A DNA stretch of 64,000 nt from NCBI GenBank assembly GCA_016291495.1, contig JAEEXI010000002.1:49880-113879 (forward strand), written 5' to 3'. The position numbers and the translations under genes were made by a program. Source of the stretch: Prevotella sp. GTDB lineage: Bacteria; Bacteroidota; Bacteroidia; Bacteroidales; Bacteroidaceae. How positions within the stretch are numbered: position 1 is the first letter of the stretch; every line of letters starts with the position of its first letter. The notes below the pieces were generated by a model. It had not been told where the DNA came from, did no database searches, and was given only the letters and a program-made list of their open reading frames with translations. This document shows, piece by piece, positions 1-8,925 of this stretch.

Positions 1-1038
1 TTACCCAGTGACAACGAACGCCCCTTCGTCATTGCAGGACCCTGTAGTGCAGAGAGTGAGGAGCAAGTGATGACTACCGCCAAACAGCTGGCCATGTACG
101 GCTGTCATAATTTCCGTGCAGGAGTATGGAAGCCGCGTACGAAGCCAGGAGGTTTCGAGGGACACGGAGAACCCGCCCTTGCATGGTTGCAGCAGGTACA
201 GAAGGAAACGAAGATGCTGGTGGCTACGGAAGTGGCCACACCAGAGCATGTAGAACTCTGTCTGAAATACGGCATCGACATCCTGTGGATAGGTGCGCGT
301 ACTACTGCCAACCCCTTTGCGATGCAGGCGCTTGCCGATGCGCTGAAAGGTGCGGATGTCCCTGTCTTCGTGAAGAATCCTGTCAATCCTGATTTGGAAC
401 TGTGGATTGGTGCCTTGGAGCGTTTGAATCAGGCAGGTGTGAAGCGTATGGCGGCTATCCATCGCGGTTTCTCCAGCTACGACAAGAAAATCTATCGTAA
501 CATGCCGATGTGGCAGATACCCATCGAGTTGCATCGTCGTATTCCTGAACTGCCTATCATCAACGACCCCAGTCATATCGGTGGTCGTCGTGAACTGATT
601 GCTCCGTTGTGTCAGCAGGCTATGGACTTAGGTTTCGACGGACTGATCGTAGAGAGCCACTGCGATCCTGATAAGGCGTGGAGTGATGCCAAGCAGCAGG
701 TAACTCCTGACGTACTCGACTATATCCTGTCGTTGCTCGTCATCCGTGATGAGAACACGACGACGGAGGGTATCAGCCAGTTGCGTAAACAGATTGACGA
801 ACTCGACAACCAGTTGATGGAGTTGCTGGCTAAGCGTATGCGTGTCTGTCGTGAGATTGGTCACTACAAGAAAGAGCATAACATGACAGTGCTGCAGACC
901 TCCCGTTACAACGAGATTCTGGATAAGCGTGGTGCACAGGGTTCACTCTTGGGTATGGGTCCAGAGTTCGTTGCCCATGTCTTTGAGAATATCCATGAGG
1001 AGAGTGTCCGTCAGCAGATTGAAATCATCAACAAGTAA
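1..1038 (+). CDS. Bifunctional DAHP synthase / chorismate mutase (5' end outside window)
   Basis: The reading frame is open from base 1, so the N-terminus lies upstream and 345 codons are visible. FVIAGPCSAES at visible residues 9-19 is the signature of the type I DAHP synthase/KDO8P synthase family, which condenses PEP with erythrose-4-phosphate to begin the shikimate pathway. From about residue 257 a helical AroQ-type chorismate mutase domain follows (ISQLRKQIDELDNQL, then KRMRVCREIGHYKKEH). This synthase-mutase fusion is common in Bacteroidetes and makes prephenate supply one polypeptide. tyrA begins 6 bp after the stop, so the two genes are very probably co-transcribed. The fusion itself suggests feedback control of the synthase through the mutase domain, which is an inference from the family. 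Confidence 0.93.
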   Translation, partial: LPSDNERPFVIAGPCSAESEEQVMTTAKQLAMYGCHNFRAGVWKPRTKPGGFEGHGEPALAWLQQVQKETKMLVATEVATPEHVELCLKYGIDILWIGARTTANPFAMQALADALKGADVPVFVKNPVNPDLELWIGALERLNQAGVKRMAAIHRGFSSYDKKIYRNMPMWQIPIELHRRIPELPIINDPSHIGGRRELIAPLCQQAMDLGFDGLIVESHCDPDKAWSDAKQQVTPDVLDYILSLLVIRDENTTTEGISQLRKQIDELDNQLMELLAKRMRVCREIGHYKKEHNMTVLQTSRYNEILDKRGAQGSLLGMGPEFVAHVFENIHEESVRQQIEIINK

Positions 1039-1044
1039 GGTGGT

Positions 1045-1839
1045 ATGAAGATATTAGTGTTAGGCGCAGGTAAGATGGGTAGCTTCTTCATCGACCTGCT
1101 GAGTTTCGACCACGAGGTGGCAGTCTATGAGAAAGACCCTAAGCGCATGCGGTTTACCTATAACTGTCAGCGCTTTACGGATATGGAGGAGATCAGAGGC
1201 TTTGCACCTGAACTCGTCATCAATGCCGTCACGTTGAAATATACCATCCCTGTGTTTGAGGAAATCATTCCTTTCCTTTCCAAAGAGTGTATCATCAGCG
1301 ATATCGCCAGTGTGAAGACCGATTTGAAGGAGTTCTATGAGAAGTCTGGGATGCGCTATGTATCTACGCACCCGATGTTCGGCCCTACCTTCGCCAATTT
1401 GCAACAGCTCAGCGAGGAGAACGCCATCATCATCAGCGAGGGTGACTATATGGGACGTATCTTCTTCAAGGACCTCTACCAGAAATTAGGACTGAATATC
1501 TACGAATACACGTTTGAGGAACACGACAAGACGGTGGCTTACTCATTGTCTATTCCGTTCGTCTCTACCTTCGTCTTTGCAGCCGTCATGAAGCATCAGG
1601 ATGCACCAGGAACGACCTTTAAGCGTCATATGCGGATTGCCAAGGGTGTGTTGAACGAGGATGACTATCTCTTGCAGGAAATCCTCTTCAACCCTTACAC
1701 GCACGATCAGGTCAGTCAGATTCGTACGGAGCTGAAAGAACTCCTGGAGATTATCGATGAGAAAGATGCTAAAGGTATGAAAGCCTATCTGACGAAGATT
1801 CGAAATAATGTCAAAAGGGATATTGAGATAAAAAAATAG
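1045..1839 (+). CDS. tyrA: Prephenate dehydrogenase
   Basis: 264 residues. An N-terminal Rossmann fold carries GAGKMGS at residues 7-13, which binds the dinucleotide. STHPMFGPTF near residue 108-117 is the prephenate-binding motif of the TyrA family. The C-terminal helical dimerisation region ends in a lysine-rich tail. The enzyme oxidatively decarboxylates prephenate to 4-hydroxyphenylpyruvate for tyrosine synthesis in the cytoplasm. It directly follows the DAHP synthase/chorismate mutase gene, so the operon runs from the first shikimate step to the tyrosine branch. No ACT domain is visible, so feedback control by tyrosine is not evident in this protein. Confidence 0.93.
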   Translation: MKILVLGAGKMGSFFIDLLSFDHEVAVYEKDPKRMRFTYNCQRFTDMEEIRGFAPELVINAVTLKYTIPVFEEIIPFLSKECIISDIASVKTDLKEFYEKSGMRYVSTHPMFGPTFANLQQLSEENAIIISEGDYMGRIFFKDLYQKLGLNIYEYTFEEHDKTVAYSLSIPFVSTFVFAAVMKHQDAPGTTFKRHMRIAKGVLNEDDYLLQEILFNPYTHDQVSQIRTELKELLEIIDEKDAKGMKAYLTKIRNNVKRDIEIKK

Positions 1840-1859
1840 GATGTATTTTCTCAAATAAT

Positions 1860-1891
1860 TTTGCAGATTAAATAGAAAATTCCTATCTTTG
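1860..1891 (+). promoter_or_regulatory. Bacteroidetes-type promoter for the HD hydrolase gene
   Basis: TTTG at 1860-1863 and TATCTTTG at 1884-1891 are separated by 20 bp, the spacing expected for the Bacteroidetes primary sigma factor. The next start codon is at 1911, giving a leader of roughly 12 bases. Confidence 0.75.
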
Positions 1892-1910
1892 CCCTCAAAA
1901 GATAAAAAGA

Positions 1911-2573
1911 ATGACAAGAGACGAATTTGAGTCGTTGATGAAGAAGTATGCTGATAGGATAGAAACTATCCGAAAATCGGCTCATGCTTTACATCAGAGC
2001 GTCAACCAGACCTATGGTGACGAATTGCCTTATGGCTACCATTTGGATATGGTGGTGAATGGAATCAGGGATTTTGGACATTTAGTCTGTGCCTGTGAGG
2101 ACGATATCATTCCTTTGTTCTTTGGAGGCTATTATCACGATAGCATCGAGGATGCCCGTCAGACCTATAATGATGTGTTGAAGGTGGCACGAGGAATGAT
2201 GACAGAAGAGCAGGCTGTAATGGCAACAGAGATTGCCTATGCGCTGACGAACGATAAGGGACGTACTCGTGCGGAGCGGGCTGGAGAGAAGTACTACAAG
2301 GGCATCCGTGAGACACCCTATGCGCCTTTCGTAAAGCTCTGCGATCGTCTGGCGAATATTACTTATAGTTGTTCTGGAGTCAATCCTGACAGTCTCCGCA
2401 TGAAAGAGGTCTATAAGAAAGAGGTGCCGCATTTCCTTGCCTCTATCAATCCTCACAGCAAAGATCCGCGCTTCTTAGTGCCTCAGGAGGTCGTATATAA
2501 GCTGGCAGAATGCCTGATTGACGACTTGGAACGTGAGGAACAGAACCAGACGGCGTGGTGGCACGAGTATTAG
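1911..2573 (+). CDS. HD-domain phosphohydrolase (RelA/SpoT-hydrolase-like)
   Basis: 220 residues. The metal-binding HD pattern can be followed: H44 in YGYHLDMVV, the HD pair at 76-77 in YYHDSIED with E80-D81, and a distal Asp in KLCDRLANI near residue 145. This arrangement matches the single-domain hydrolases related to the (p)ppGpp hydrolase half of SpoT. No synthetase or regulatory domain is present. A role in hydrolysing ppGpp or another nucleotide is inferred from the family and not proved here. It has its own promoter and is followed, after a heptamer array, by a TerB/DnaJ gene. Confidence 0.8.
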   Translation: MTRDEFESLMKKYADRIETIRKSAHALHQSVNQTYGDELPYGYHLDMVVNGIRDFGHLVCACEDDIIPLFFGGYYHDSIEDARQTYNDVLKVARGMMTEEQAVMATEIAYALTNDKGRTRAERAGEKYYKGIRETPYAPFVKLCDRLANITYSCSGVNPDSLRMKEVYKKEVPHFLASINPHSKDPRFLVPQEVVYKLAECLIDDLEREEQNQTAWWHEY

Positions 2574-2599
2574 TTCACAGTTCATAGTTTGAAGTTATG
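2572..2599 (+). repeat. Four-unit 7-bp-period array at a gene junction
   Basis: Units AGTTCAC, AGTTCAT, AGTTTGA, AGTTATG run without gaps. The TAG stop of the HD gene lies in the first unit and the ATG of the next gene is the end of the fourth. See the finding on heptamer arrays. Confidence 0.8.
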
Positions 2600-3412
2600 G
2601 GATTAGGTAAGTGGATTGGTGGCTTTCTGGGCTGGATGACAGCAGGACCGTTAGGGGCTTTGGCAGGTATCGTGCTGGGCGGTTTGTTCGACTCGATGAT
2701 GGATGCGGTGAACACGCCAGAGACGCAAGGGACCTTCGAAGATGCCTTCGGACGACAGACAGGACACCAACGGACAACCTATCAGAGTCAACAGAAGTAT
2801 GAGGGACAGCGTAACAGTTTCCTGTTCTCGATGCTGGTACTCTCCTCTTATATCATCAAGGCTGACGGCAAGGTGATGCACTCGGAAATGGAGATGGTGC
2901 GTCAGATGTTGCGTCAGAACTTTGGAGAACAGGCCGTCATTCAAGGTAATGATATCTTGAAGAAACTCTTTGATGAGCAGAAGCGGGTAGGGATGTCGAA
3001 CTTCCGACAGACGGTGGCCGACTGCTGTCAGCAGATAGCCCGTAATATGAACTACTCCCAGCGCCTGCAACTGCTGAACTTCCTCGTGATGGTAGCACAG
3101 GCTGACGGCAGGGTGCCCCAGAGTGAGATAACAGCCTTGAAGGAGTGTACCCAGTGGATGCGGATGTCTGCCGATGAGGTGGATTCGATGTTGGGACTGG
3201 GGAAGAACGACTTGGAATCAGCCTATCGCGTATTGGGTGTATCGCCGAATGCCACTGACGACGAGGTGAAGAAAGCCTATCGCCAGTTAGCGCTGAAGCA
3301 TCATCCCGACAAGGTGGCTGCCCTCGGAGATGATATTCGCAAAGCTGCTGAGAAGAAGTTCCAGGAGATCAACGACGCGAAAGACCGTATATGGAAGGCA
3401 AGGGGATTGTAG
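2597..3412 (+). CDS. TerB/DnaJ-domain membrane protein (DjlA-like)
   Basis: 271 residues. The first ~35 residues are glycine-rich and hydrophobic ([20 protein letters not shown]), probably a membrane hairpin or anchor. A TerB-like helical domain follows at roughly 75-190, with two acidic KADGKV/QADGRV repeats. A C-terminal J domain spans about 205-271, with HPD near residue 236. This is the DjlA layout: a membrane-tethered co-chaperone that presents clients to DnaK in the cytoplasm. The gene overlaps queH by 22 bp, which suggests translational coupling, but no functional link between the two is known to me. Confidence 0.85.
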   Translation: MGLGKWIGGFLGWMTAGPLGALAGIVLGGLFDSMMDAVNTPETQGTFEDAFGRQTGHQRTTYQSQQKYEGQRNSFLFSMLVLSSYIIKADGKVMHSEMEMVRQMLRQNFGEQAVIQGNDILKKLFDEQKRVGMSNFRQTVADCCQQIARNMNYSQRLQLLNFLVMVAQADGRVPQSEITALKECTQWMRMSADEVDSMLGLGKNDLESAYRVLGVSPNATDDEVKKAYRQLALKHHPDKVAALGDDIRKAAEKKFQEINDAKDRIWKARGL

Positions 3413-4023
3413 TTCCAGAGGGGTGTCAGGAGGTGTTGCTGCATGCCTGTTGTGCACCTTGCTCATCCGCCATCGTCGAGTGGATGGTGCAACATGAGGT
3501 CCGTCCTACGATCTTCTATTATAACCCCAACATCTATCCTCGTGAGGAGTATGACATCCGTAAGAATGAGAGTAAGCGACATGCAGAGAGTCTCGGACTG
3601 ACATGGATAGACGGCGACTACGATCATGAGCAATGGCGACAGGATGTCTGTGGACTGGAAAATGAGCCAGAACGGGGACGGCGCTGTGAACAGTGTTTTA
3701 AGTTGCGACTGATAGTCGCCGCCAAGAAAGCGCAGGAACTGAATATACCGTATTTCACTACCACACTTGCCTCAAGTCGATGGAAAAACTTGGACCAGAT
3801 AAACCAAGCAGGCCTTATCGCTCAGGAATATATGAAATCACAGAGTAATCTCTCACCTCTCACCTCTAAGCCCTCACCTCTATATTGGGCACAGAACTGG
3901 CGCAAAGGTGGACTCTATGAGCGGCGCAACCAACTGTTGAAGGAATATGCCTTCTATAATCAGCAGTATTGCGGTTGCGAGTTTTCCCAACGGAAAGTAT
4001 TAACAGATAACAATAACCAATAA
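3391..4023 (+). CDS. queH: Epoxyqueuosine reductase QueH
   Basis: 210 residues. The paired cysteines C20-C21 in [11 protein letters not shown] and the RCEQCFKLR motif near residue 97-100 are the metal and Fe-S ligands of the QueH (DUF208) family. The C-terminal YCGCEFS supplies further cysteines. QueH reduces epoxyqueuosine to queuosine in tRNA wobble positions and replaces QueG. The start overlaps the upstream TerB/DnaJ gene. Between the conserved LIAQEY and [10 protein letters not shown] segments lies a low-complexity stretch ([14 protein letters not shown]) encoded by a 7-bp-period array, which looks like an in-frame insertion in a surface loop. Key residues are intact, so the enzyme is probably active. 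Confidence 0.9.
   Translation: MEGKGIVVPEGCQEVLLHACCAPCSSAIVEWMVQHEVRPTIFYYNPNIYPREEYDIRKNESKRHAESLGLTWIDGDYDHEQWRQDVCGLENEPERGRRCEQCFKLRLIVAAKKAQELNIPYFTTTLASSRWKNLDQINQAGLIAQEYMKSQSNLSPLTSKPSPLYWAQNWRKGGLYERRNQLLKEYAFYNQQYCGCEFSQRKVLTDNNNQ
3847..3881 (+). repeat. In-frame 7-bp-period array inside queH
   Basis: Units AATCTCT, CACCTCT, CACCTCT, AAGCCCT, CACCTCT. The array encodes the [13 protein letters not shown] segment. The same CACCTCT unit occurs in the thioesterase gene and, on the opposite strand, in recQ. Confidence 0.85.
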
Positions 4024-4035
4024 ACCGACAAAACA

Positions 4036-4731
4036 ATGAAAAAAGTATTTTTGATTCTTATGGGTGTTGCCTTGTTCACACTTCAGGCAAACGCACAGAT
4101 GAAACCCGACAAACGGTATACACCCGCTTACACGTATGACACTTATGAAGACATGGGCATGGTGAAATGCGGTAAGGGTTGGGCTACCCGTCCCATCAAG
4201 GTGAAGGGTGGTGGTAAGGCTCCTGACATCGTCAAATTGACCAAGGCTTTCAATGACGTATGGAAGATTTATGTAGTCAGTGGCATCCTGAAACAGGCCA
4301 AGAATCCAAAGTTCACCAGTCAGAAGTATCCGGAGTACGACTCTGAGGATATCGTAGATCGTCCCAATGGCTATATGTGTGTTGATTCAGGAGGTACGGA
4401 CAGCGACTATATGGAGTCGTGCGTATGGCGTTGCGACAACGGCCATCGTCTCTTTGCCATCCTCATGGGCGGTCCTACCGATCCGGAGATAGAGCTTGTC
4501 TGCTTCTATGATTACGACCCCGCTACCGAGACGATGACGCCCGTAGTAAGTCCTGTTGACACATTCAAGCCCAAGGCAGAATATTACAACTATAACCTGC
4601 CTCGTAAGGGTAAGGACTTCATCATCACGGAGCATTTCATAGATACAGATGAGACGGTAGATCACATCTATACCTTTGATGGTCAAAAGCATGTATATGC
4701 CTATGACCGCGTTACCAAAGAAAAAGAATAA
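4036..4731 (+). CDS. Secreted protein of unknown function
   Basis: 231 residues with a clear signal peptide (KKVFLILMGVALFTLQANAQ), cleaved after residue 21 or so. The mature part has alternating strands and a tail rich in Tyr, Asp and Lys. I recognise no catalytic motif and no lipobox. It follows queH by 12 bp and is convergent with the reverse-strand reductase, whose stop is only 5 bp away. A periplasmic or surface location is the only supported statement. Confidence 0.75.
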   Translation: MKKVFLILMGVALFTLQANAQMKPDKRYTPAYTYDTYEDMGMVKCGKGWATRPIKVKGGGKAPDIVKLTKAFNDVWKIYVVSGILKQAKNPKFTSQKYPEYDSEDIVDRPNGYMCVDSGGTDSDYMESCVWRCDNGHRLFAILMGGPTDPEIELVCFYDYDPATETMTPVVSPVDTFKPKAEYYNYNLPRKGKDFIITEHFIDTDETVDHIYTFDGQKHVYAYDRVTKEKE

Positions 4732-4736
4732 GACGT

Positions 4737-6098
4737 CTATTTCTTCCTGATGCGCAGGGTCTCTACGATGCGGCTCATCTGGTTGGGAATACGAATCTGT
4801 TGCGGACACTTGGATAGGCATTCCTCGCAGTCCTGACAGGCACGTGCCCAGGTGGTGGCATCGGGTAGGGCCTTGCGATAGCCCTCGATAAACTGCTGCT
4901 GCCGTTCTGCATAATCGGCATCGGTAGGAGCGGGCAGGGGAAGGATATGGTCTGTCACGGCCTCGTTGTAGTAGGCGAAGTTGCCAGGGATATCGACGTT
5001 ATAGGGACAAGGCATGCAATAGCGACAGGTGGTACAGGGAATGGTGGGGAAGCCTGACATCTGGTCGGCAATGTCTGCCAACAGTGCATTCTCAGCCTCT
5101 GTACATATCTCAAGAGGCGAGAAGGTTTGGATGTTCTCTTCCAGATGATCCATGCGGTTCATACCACTCAGGGTAGTGAGGATGTTCGGATAGGAACCTA
5201 CCCAACGGAATGCCCAACGGGCAGTGCTGTCGTCAGGCCGCACAGCTTTTAACTGGTCGGTAAGTTCCTGTGCCATACGTCCGAAGGCTCCGCCACGCAG
5301 CGGTTCCATCACGACACACTGGATATCGAGTTTCTCACATTTGTTATAGAGATATTCCGCATCTGCATCGACTCTGCGTCCACTTCGCATAGAGGCATGT
5401 CTCCAGTCAAGGAAATTCATTTGTATTTGCACGAAATCCCAGTGGTATTCGTCGTTGTGGTCGAGTAGCCAGTCGAAAGCTCTGACATCTCCATGATAGG
5501 AAAATCCGAGATGACGAATGCGCCCAGCCTCCCGTTCCTTTAGTAGGAAATCAAGTAGTCCGTTGTCAAGAAAGCGTCCTTTGAGCGTGTCTATTCCTCC
5601 GCCTCCAATGCTATGTAACAGGTAGTAGTCAATATGGTCAACACGCAGTCGTTGGAAAGACTGGCGATACATATCGACTGCCTCGTCAAAATCCCATAGC
5701 CGTTGATTCTGGTTAGACATCTTTGTTGCTACGAAGAATTTGTCACGGGGATGACGAGCGAGTGCATTACCAGTGAGCACTTCCGACTGTCCCCCCATGT
5801 ACATCGGTGCTGTATCAAAATAGTTTACACCATGCTCAATGGCATAGTCAACGAGTTGATTGACTTCTTCCTGGTCATTGGGAAGTCGCATCATACCGAA
5901 GCCAAGTAGGGATATTTGTTCACCTGATCCGTGTTGTACACGATAGGTCATTCGGTTGTTTGCAATAACCTGTTTTTTCTTGTCTTGTGCCAGAATGCTT
6001 AATGGTTCCATAGCCATCAATGCAGCTGCAGACCCAATCCCCATACCCAGTCTGCGAAGGAAATCGCGACGGTTCATGTGATGTTTTTCTTTTTTCAT
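4737..6098 (-). CDS. Aldo/keto reductase with Tat-like signal and ferredoxin-like C-terminus
   Basis: 453 residues. The N-terminus NRRDFLRRLGMGIGSAAAL resembles a twin-arginine signal. The central TIM barrel has aldo/keto reductase features: GFGMMRLP, FDTAPMYMGG and the YYLLHSIGGG region. Two cysteine clusters at the C-terminus, CTTCRYCMPCP and CQDCEECLSKCPQ, indicate two 4Fe-4S clusters. This reductase-ferredoxin fusion is a recognised subfamily, but its substrate is unknown. Exported or folded before export is an inference from the double arginine. A TATCTTTG box on the reverse strand (6137-6144) lies upstream of the start and may be its promoter, although the matching -33 box is weak. Confidence 0.85.
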   Translation of the reverse strand: MKKEKHHMNRRDFLRRLGMGIGSAAALMAMEPLSILAQDKKKQVIANNRMTYRVQHGSGEQISLLGFGMMRLPNDQEEVNQLVDYAIEHGVNYFDTAPMYMGGQSEVLTGNALARHPRDKFFVATKMSNQNQRLWDFDEAVDMYRQSFQRLRVDHIDYYLLHSIGGGGIDTLKGRFLDNGLLDFLLKEREAGRIRHLGFSYHGDVRAFDWLLDHNDEYHWDFVQIQMNFLDWRHASMRSGRRVDADAEYLYNKCEKLDIQCVVMEPLRGGAFGRMAQELTDQLKAVRPDDSTARWAFRWVGSYPNILTTLSGMNRMDHLEENIQTFSPLEICTEAENALLADIADQMSGFPTIPCTTCRYCMPCPYNVDIPGNFAYYNEAVTDHILPLPAPTDADYAERQQQFIEGYRKALPDATTWARACQDCEECLSKCPQQIRIPNQMSRIVETLRIRKK

Positions 6099-6184
6099 TT
6101 AATCATTTTTAGTCTTAGATGTCTAGTTATCATGGGCAAAGATAATAAAAAAGAAGTAATAAAAAAATGAAAACTCAAATAAAA

Positions 6185-6216
6185 TTTGGTTATCTTGTCA
6201 CTTATTTGTACCTTTG
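6185..6216 (+). promoter_or_regulatory. Extended promoter of ffh (shared spacer family)
   Basis: TTTG at 6185-6188 and TACCTTTG at 6209-6216 with a 20-bp spacer. The spacer contains TCACTTATTTG, almost the same as in the ilvC, thrS and MATE promoters of this window. See the finding on shared spacers. Confidence 0.85.
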
Positions 6217-6240
6217 CACCCTAAAATTAATAATGTATAT

Positions 6241-7593
6241 ATGTTTGAGAACTTAAGTGACAGACTTGAAAGGTCGTTTAAGATACTGAAAGGTGAGGGA
6301 AAAATCACCGAGATTAACGTTGCGGAAACCCTGAAGGATGTACGTCGTGCGTTGTTGGATGCCGACGTCAACTATAAAGTCGCCAAGACATTTACGGATA
6401 CCGTCAAGCAGAAGGCGATGGGTATGAATGTGCTTACAGCCATCAAACCCAGCCAGTTGATGGTGAAGATTGTGCACGACGAGTTGGCAGAACTGATGGG
6501 TGGCAAGGCTGTAGAGCTGAAACTGGAGGGTCGTCCAGCTATCGTGCTGATGTCAGGTTTGCAGGGTTCTGGTAAGACAACTTTTAGTGGAAAACTCGCC
6601 AATATGCTGAAGACGAAACAGCATAAGAATCCTTTGCTCGTGGCTTGCGACGTCTATCGCCCTGCTGCTATCCAGCAGTTGCATGTGGTGGGTGAAGGCA
6701 TTGGCGTTCCCGTTTACTCGGAGCCTGAAAACAAAAATGTGGTAGAGATTGCCAACAATGCCATCCGTGAGGCAAAGGCAAAGAACTACAATGTTGTCAT
6801 CATCGATACCGCTGGTCGCCTGGCTGTTGACGAGGAGATGATGAACGAGATAGCTACACTGAAGCAGGCTGTTCAGCCTGACGAGACGCTATTCGTCGTT
6901 GACTCGATGACGGGTCAGGATGCTGTGAATACTGCCAAGGAGTTCAACGATCGTCTGGATTTCGATGGCGTGGTACTGACAAAACTGGATGGTGATACCC
7001 GTGGTGGTGCTGCCCTCTCTATCCGTACCGTAGTTACCAAGCCTATCAAGTTTGTGGGTACTGGTGAGAAGATGGAAGCCATCGACGTGTTCCATCCTGA
7101 GCGTATGGCAGACCGTATCCTCGGCATGGGCGATATTGTGTCTTTGGTAGAGCGTGCTCAAGAGCAGTTCGACGAGGAGGAAGCCAAGCGTTTGGAGAAG
7201 AAGATTCGTAAGAATAAGTTCGACTTCGATGACTTCTACGGACAGATTCAGCAAATCAAGAAGATGGGTAACATCAAGGACCTGGCAGGCATGATACCTG
7301 GTGTGGGTAAGGCGCTGAAGGATGTCGATATTGACGATAACGCATTTAAAGGCATTGAGGCAATCATCAACTCTATGACGCCGAAGGAGCGTGCCAATCC
7401 TGATATCATTAATCAGAGTCGTCGTATGCGTATTGCCAAAGGTTCTGGAACGAAAATAGAGGAGGTGAATCGTTTGATGAAACAGTTTGACCAGACACGC
7501 AAGATGATGAAAATGGTGGCAGGTGCAGGTAATTCGAAGATGGCGCAGATGGCCGCAGCAATGAAGATGCGTGGCGGCAAGATGCCGTTTTAA
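6241..7593 (+). CDS. ffh: Signal recognition particle protein Ffh
   Basis: 450 residues. The N domain is followed by the G domain with the P-loop GLQGSGKTT at about 106-114 and later VIIDTAGRL and TKLDGDTRGG. The C-terminal M domain is methionine-rich (KMMKMVAGAGNSKMAQM) and binds SRP RNA and signal sequences. Ffh targets inner-membrane proteins co-translationally to FtsY. I chose ATG 6241 because the longer frame would start at a TTG lying inside the -7 box of the promoter and upstream of the probable transcription start. The gene is 29 bp from folD. Confidence 0.96.
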   Translation: MFENLSDRLERSFKILKGEGKITEINVAETLKDVRRALLDADVNYKVAKTFTDTVKQKAMGMNVLTAIKPSQLMVKIVHDELAELMGGKAVELKLEGRPAIVLMSGLQGSGKTTFSGKLANMLKTKQHKNPLLVACDVYRPAAIQQLHVVGEGIGVPVYSEPENKNVVEIANNAIREAKAKNYNVVIIDTAGRLAVDEEMMNEIATLKQAVQPDETLFVVDSMTGQDAVNTAKEFNDRLDFDGVVLTKLDGDTRGGAALSIRTVVTKPIKFVGTGEKMEAIDVFHPERMADRILGMGDIVSLVERAQEQFDEEEAKRLEKKIRKNKFDFDDFYGQIQQIKKMGNIKDLAGMIPGVGKALKDVDIDDNAFKGIEAIINSMTPKERANPDIINQSRRMRIAKGSGTKIEEVNRLMKQFDQTRKMMKMVAGAGNSKMAQMAAAMKMRGGKMPF

Positions 7594-7622
7594 TCCATTA
7601 AATCCATTAAACCTATAGATAA

Positions 7623-8501
7623 ATGCAATTAATAGATGGAAAAGCAACGGCAACAGCCATTAAGGCTGAGATTGCCGAAGAAGTAAAAGATATCATGGCA
7701 CGAGGTGGAAAACAGCCACATCTTGCCGCTGTTCTTGTAGGTCACGATGGTGGCAGTGAGACGTACGTAAAAAACAAGGTGCTTGCCTGCGAGGCATGCG
7801 GTTTTAAGTCGACGCTCATACGCTATGAGGACGATGTTACGGAAGAGGAACTCTTGCAATGTGTTGATCGTCTGAATAAGAACGGTGATGTTGATGGTTT
7901 TATCGTTCAACTGCCTCTTCCCAAGCATATTGACGAACAGAAGATCATCGAGGCCATCGACTATCGCAAGGATGTTGACGGCTTCCATCCCATCAACGTG
8001 GGTCGCATGGCGATTGGTCTGCCTTGTTTCATCTCGGCAACTCCTTTGGGAATCATTACATTGCTGAAGCGCTATCATATTGAGACCAGCGGAAAGAAGT
8101 GTGTCATCCTGGGGCGTTCGAACATCGTGGGAAAGCCGATGGCTCAGCTGATGATGCAGAAGCAGTATGGCGACGCTACCGTTACCGTTTGTCACTCACG
8201 TTCAAAAACGTTGAAGGAGGAATGTCGTGAGGCTGACATCATCATAGCAGCCATTGGACAGCCCGACTTCGTGACAGCGGATATGGTGAAAGAGGGTGCC
8301 GTCATTATTGACGTTGGTACCACCCGTGTGCCTGATGCCACTCGCAAGAGCGGTTTCCGTCTGAATGGTGATGTGAAGTTTGACGAGGTAGCTCCTAAGT
8401 GCTCATATATTACACCTGTTCCAGGTGGCGTTGGTCCTATGACCATATGCTCGCTGATGAAGAATACACTCGCTGCAGGCAAGAAGGAATATTATAAATG
8501 A
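7623..8501 (+). CDS. folD: Methylenetetrahydrofolate dehydrogenase/cyclohydrolase
   Basis: 292 residues, the usual length. SETYVKNK holds the conserved Tyr and Lys of the active site, [14 protein letters not shown] is the substrate segment, [11 protein letters not shown] binds NADP, and [11 protein letters not shown] is the C-terminal signature. FolD interconverts methylene-, methenyl- and formyl-tetrahydrofolate for purine and formyl-methionine synthesis. Between ffh and folD a nine-base unit, ATCCATTAA, occurs twice in tandem. The folD stop overlaps the start of the small TPR gene (ATGA), so these two genes are translationally coupled. Confidence 0.95.
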   Translation: MQLIDGKATATAIKAEIAEEVKDIMARGGKQPHLAAVLVGHDGGSETYVKNKVLACEACGFKSTLIRYEDDVTEEELLQCVDRLNKNGDVDGFIVQLPLPKHIDEQKIIEAIDYRKDVDGFHPINVGRMAIGLPCFISATPLGIITLLKRYHIETSGKKCVILGRSNIVGKPMAQLMMQKQYGDATVTVCHSRSKTLKEECREADIIIAAIGQPDFVTADMVKEGAVIIDVGTTRVPDATRKSGFRLNGDVKFDEVAPKCSYITPVPGGVGPMTICSLMKNTLAAGKKEYYK

Positions 8502-8677
8502 CCGCAGAGGAGTATTATATGCAGGGTAATGCCTATCGCAAAGTAGGAAACTGGCAGGAGGCTATCAATTGCTACATAAAGGCAATAGAACTTGACCCAG
8601 AAAGTCCTGCAAGAGAGGCAAAGCGGATGCTTGACGATATTTTGAATTTTTATCATAAGGATTATTATAATCCATAA
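8498..8677 (+). CDS. Small single-TPR protein
   Basis: 59 residues, starting at the ATGA overlap with folD. The sequence [20 protein letters not shown] followed by LDPESP fits one tetratricopeptide repeat with its capping turn, then an acidic and aromatic tail. There is no signal peptide. It lies between folD and the ferredoxin subunit gene with only 15 bp to the latter, so it probably belongs to the 2-oxoacid oxidoreductase operon. A scaffold or assembly role is possible but is inference from position only. Confidence 0.65.
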   Translation: MTAEEYYMQGNAYRKVGNWQEAINCYIKAIELDPESPAREAKRMLDDILNFYHKDYYNP

Positions 8678-8692
8678 ACAAATACTAAGGAA

Positions 8693-8923
8693 ATGGCTAA
8701 ACTGAAAGGTGCCATCGTGGTGGATACAGAGAGGTGTAAAGGATGCCAATTGTGCATCATCGCATGCCCTCAAAAGGTTATCGCCCTGGCAAACAAAGTG
8801 AATCTGCACGGCTACCCGTATGTGGAGGCTGCGAACGAGGAGGCCTGCGTAGGCTGTGCTTCGTGCGGTATCGTCTGCCCAGACGGCTGTATTACCGTGT
8901 ATCGTAAAAAGATGGAGGAGTAA
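8693..8923 (+). CDS. vorD: 2-oxoacid:ferredoxin oxidoreductase, delta (ferredoxin) subunit
   Basis: 76 residues with two 4Fe-4S motifs: C15, C18, C21, C25 in CKGCQLCIIACP and C52, C55, C58, C62 in CVGCASCGIVCP. It is the small electron-transfer subunit that passes electrons from the TPP centre to ferredoxin. The following three genes encode the remaining subunits in the order alpha, beta, gamma, as in the VOR/KOR family. Substrate (branched-chain 2-oxoacid or 2-oxoglutarate) cannot be settled from the sequence; the symbol follows common annotation. Confidence 0.88.
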   Translation: MAKLKGAIVVDTERCKGCQLCIIACPQKVIALANKVNLHGYPYVEAANEEACVGCASCGIVCPDGCITVYRKKMEE

Positions 8924-8925
8924 AA

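Noticed and set aside
1..576. Open frame on the reverse strand across the DAHP synthase gene
   Set aside because: It is the antisense shadow of a strongly conserved enzyme and shows no known motif.
6214..6240. Longer start (TTG) for ffh
   Set aside because: The codon is part of the -7 box and would lie upstream of the likely transcription start.
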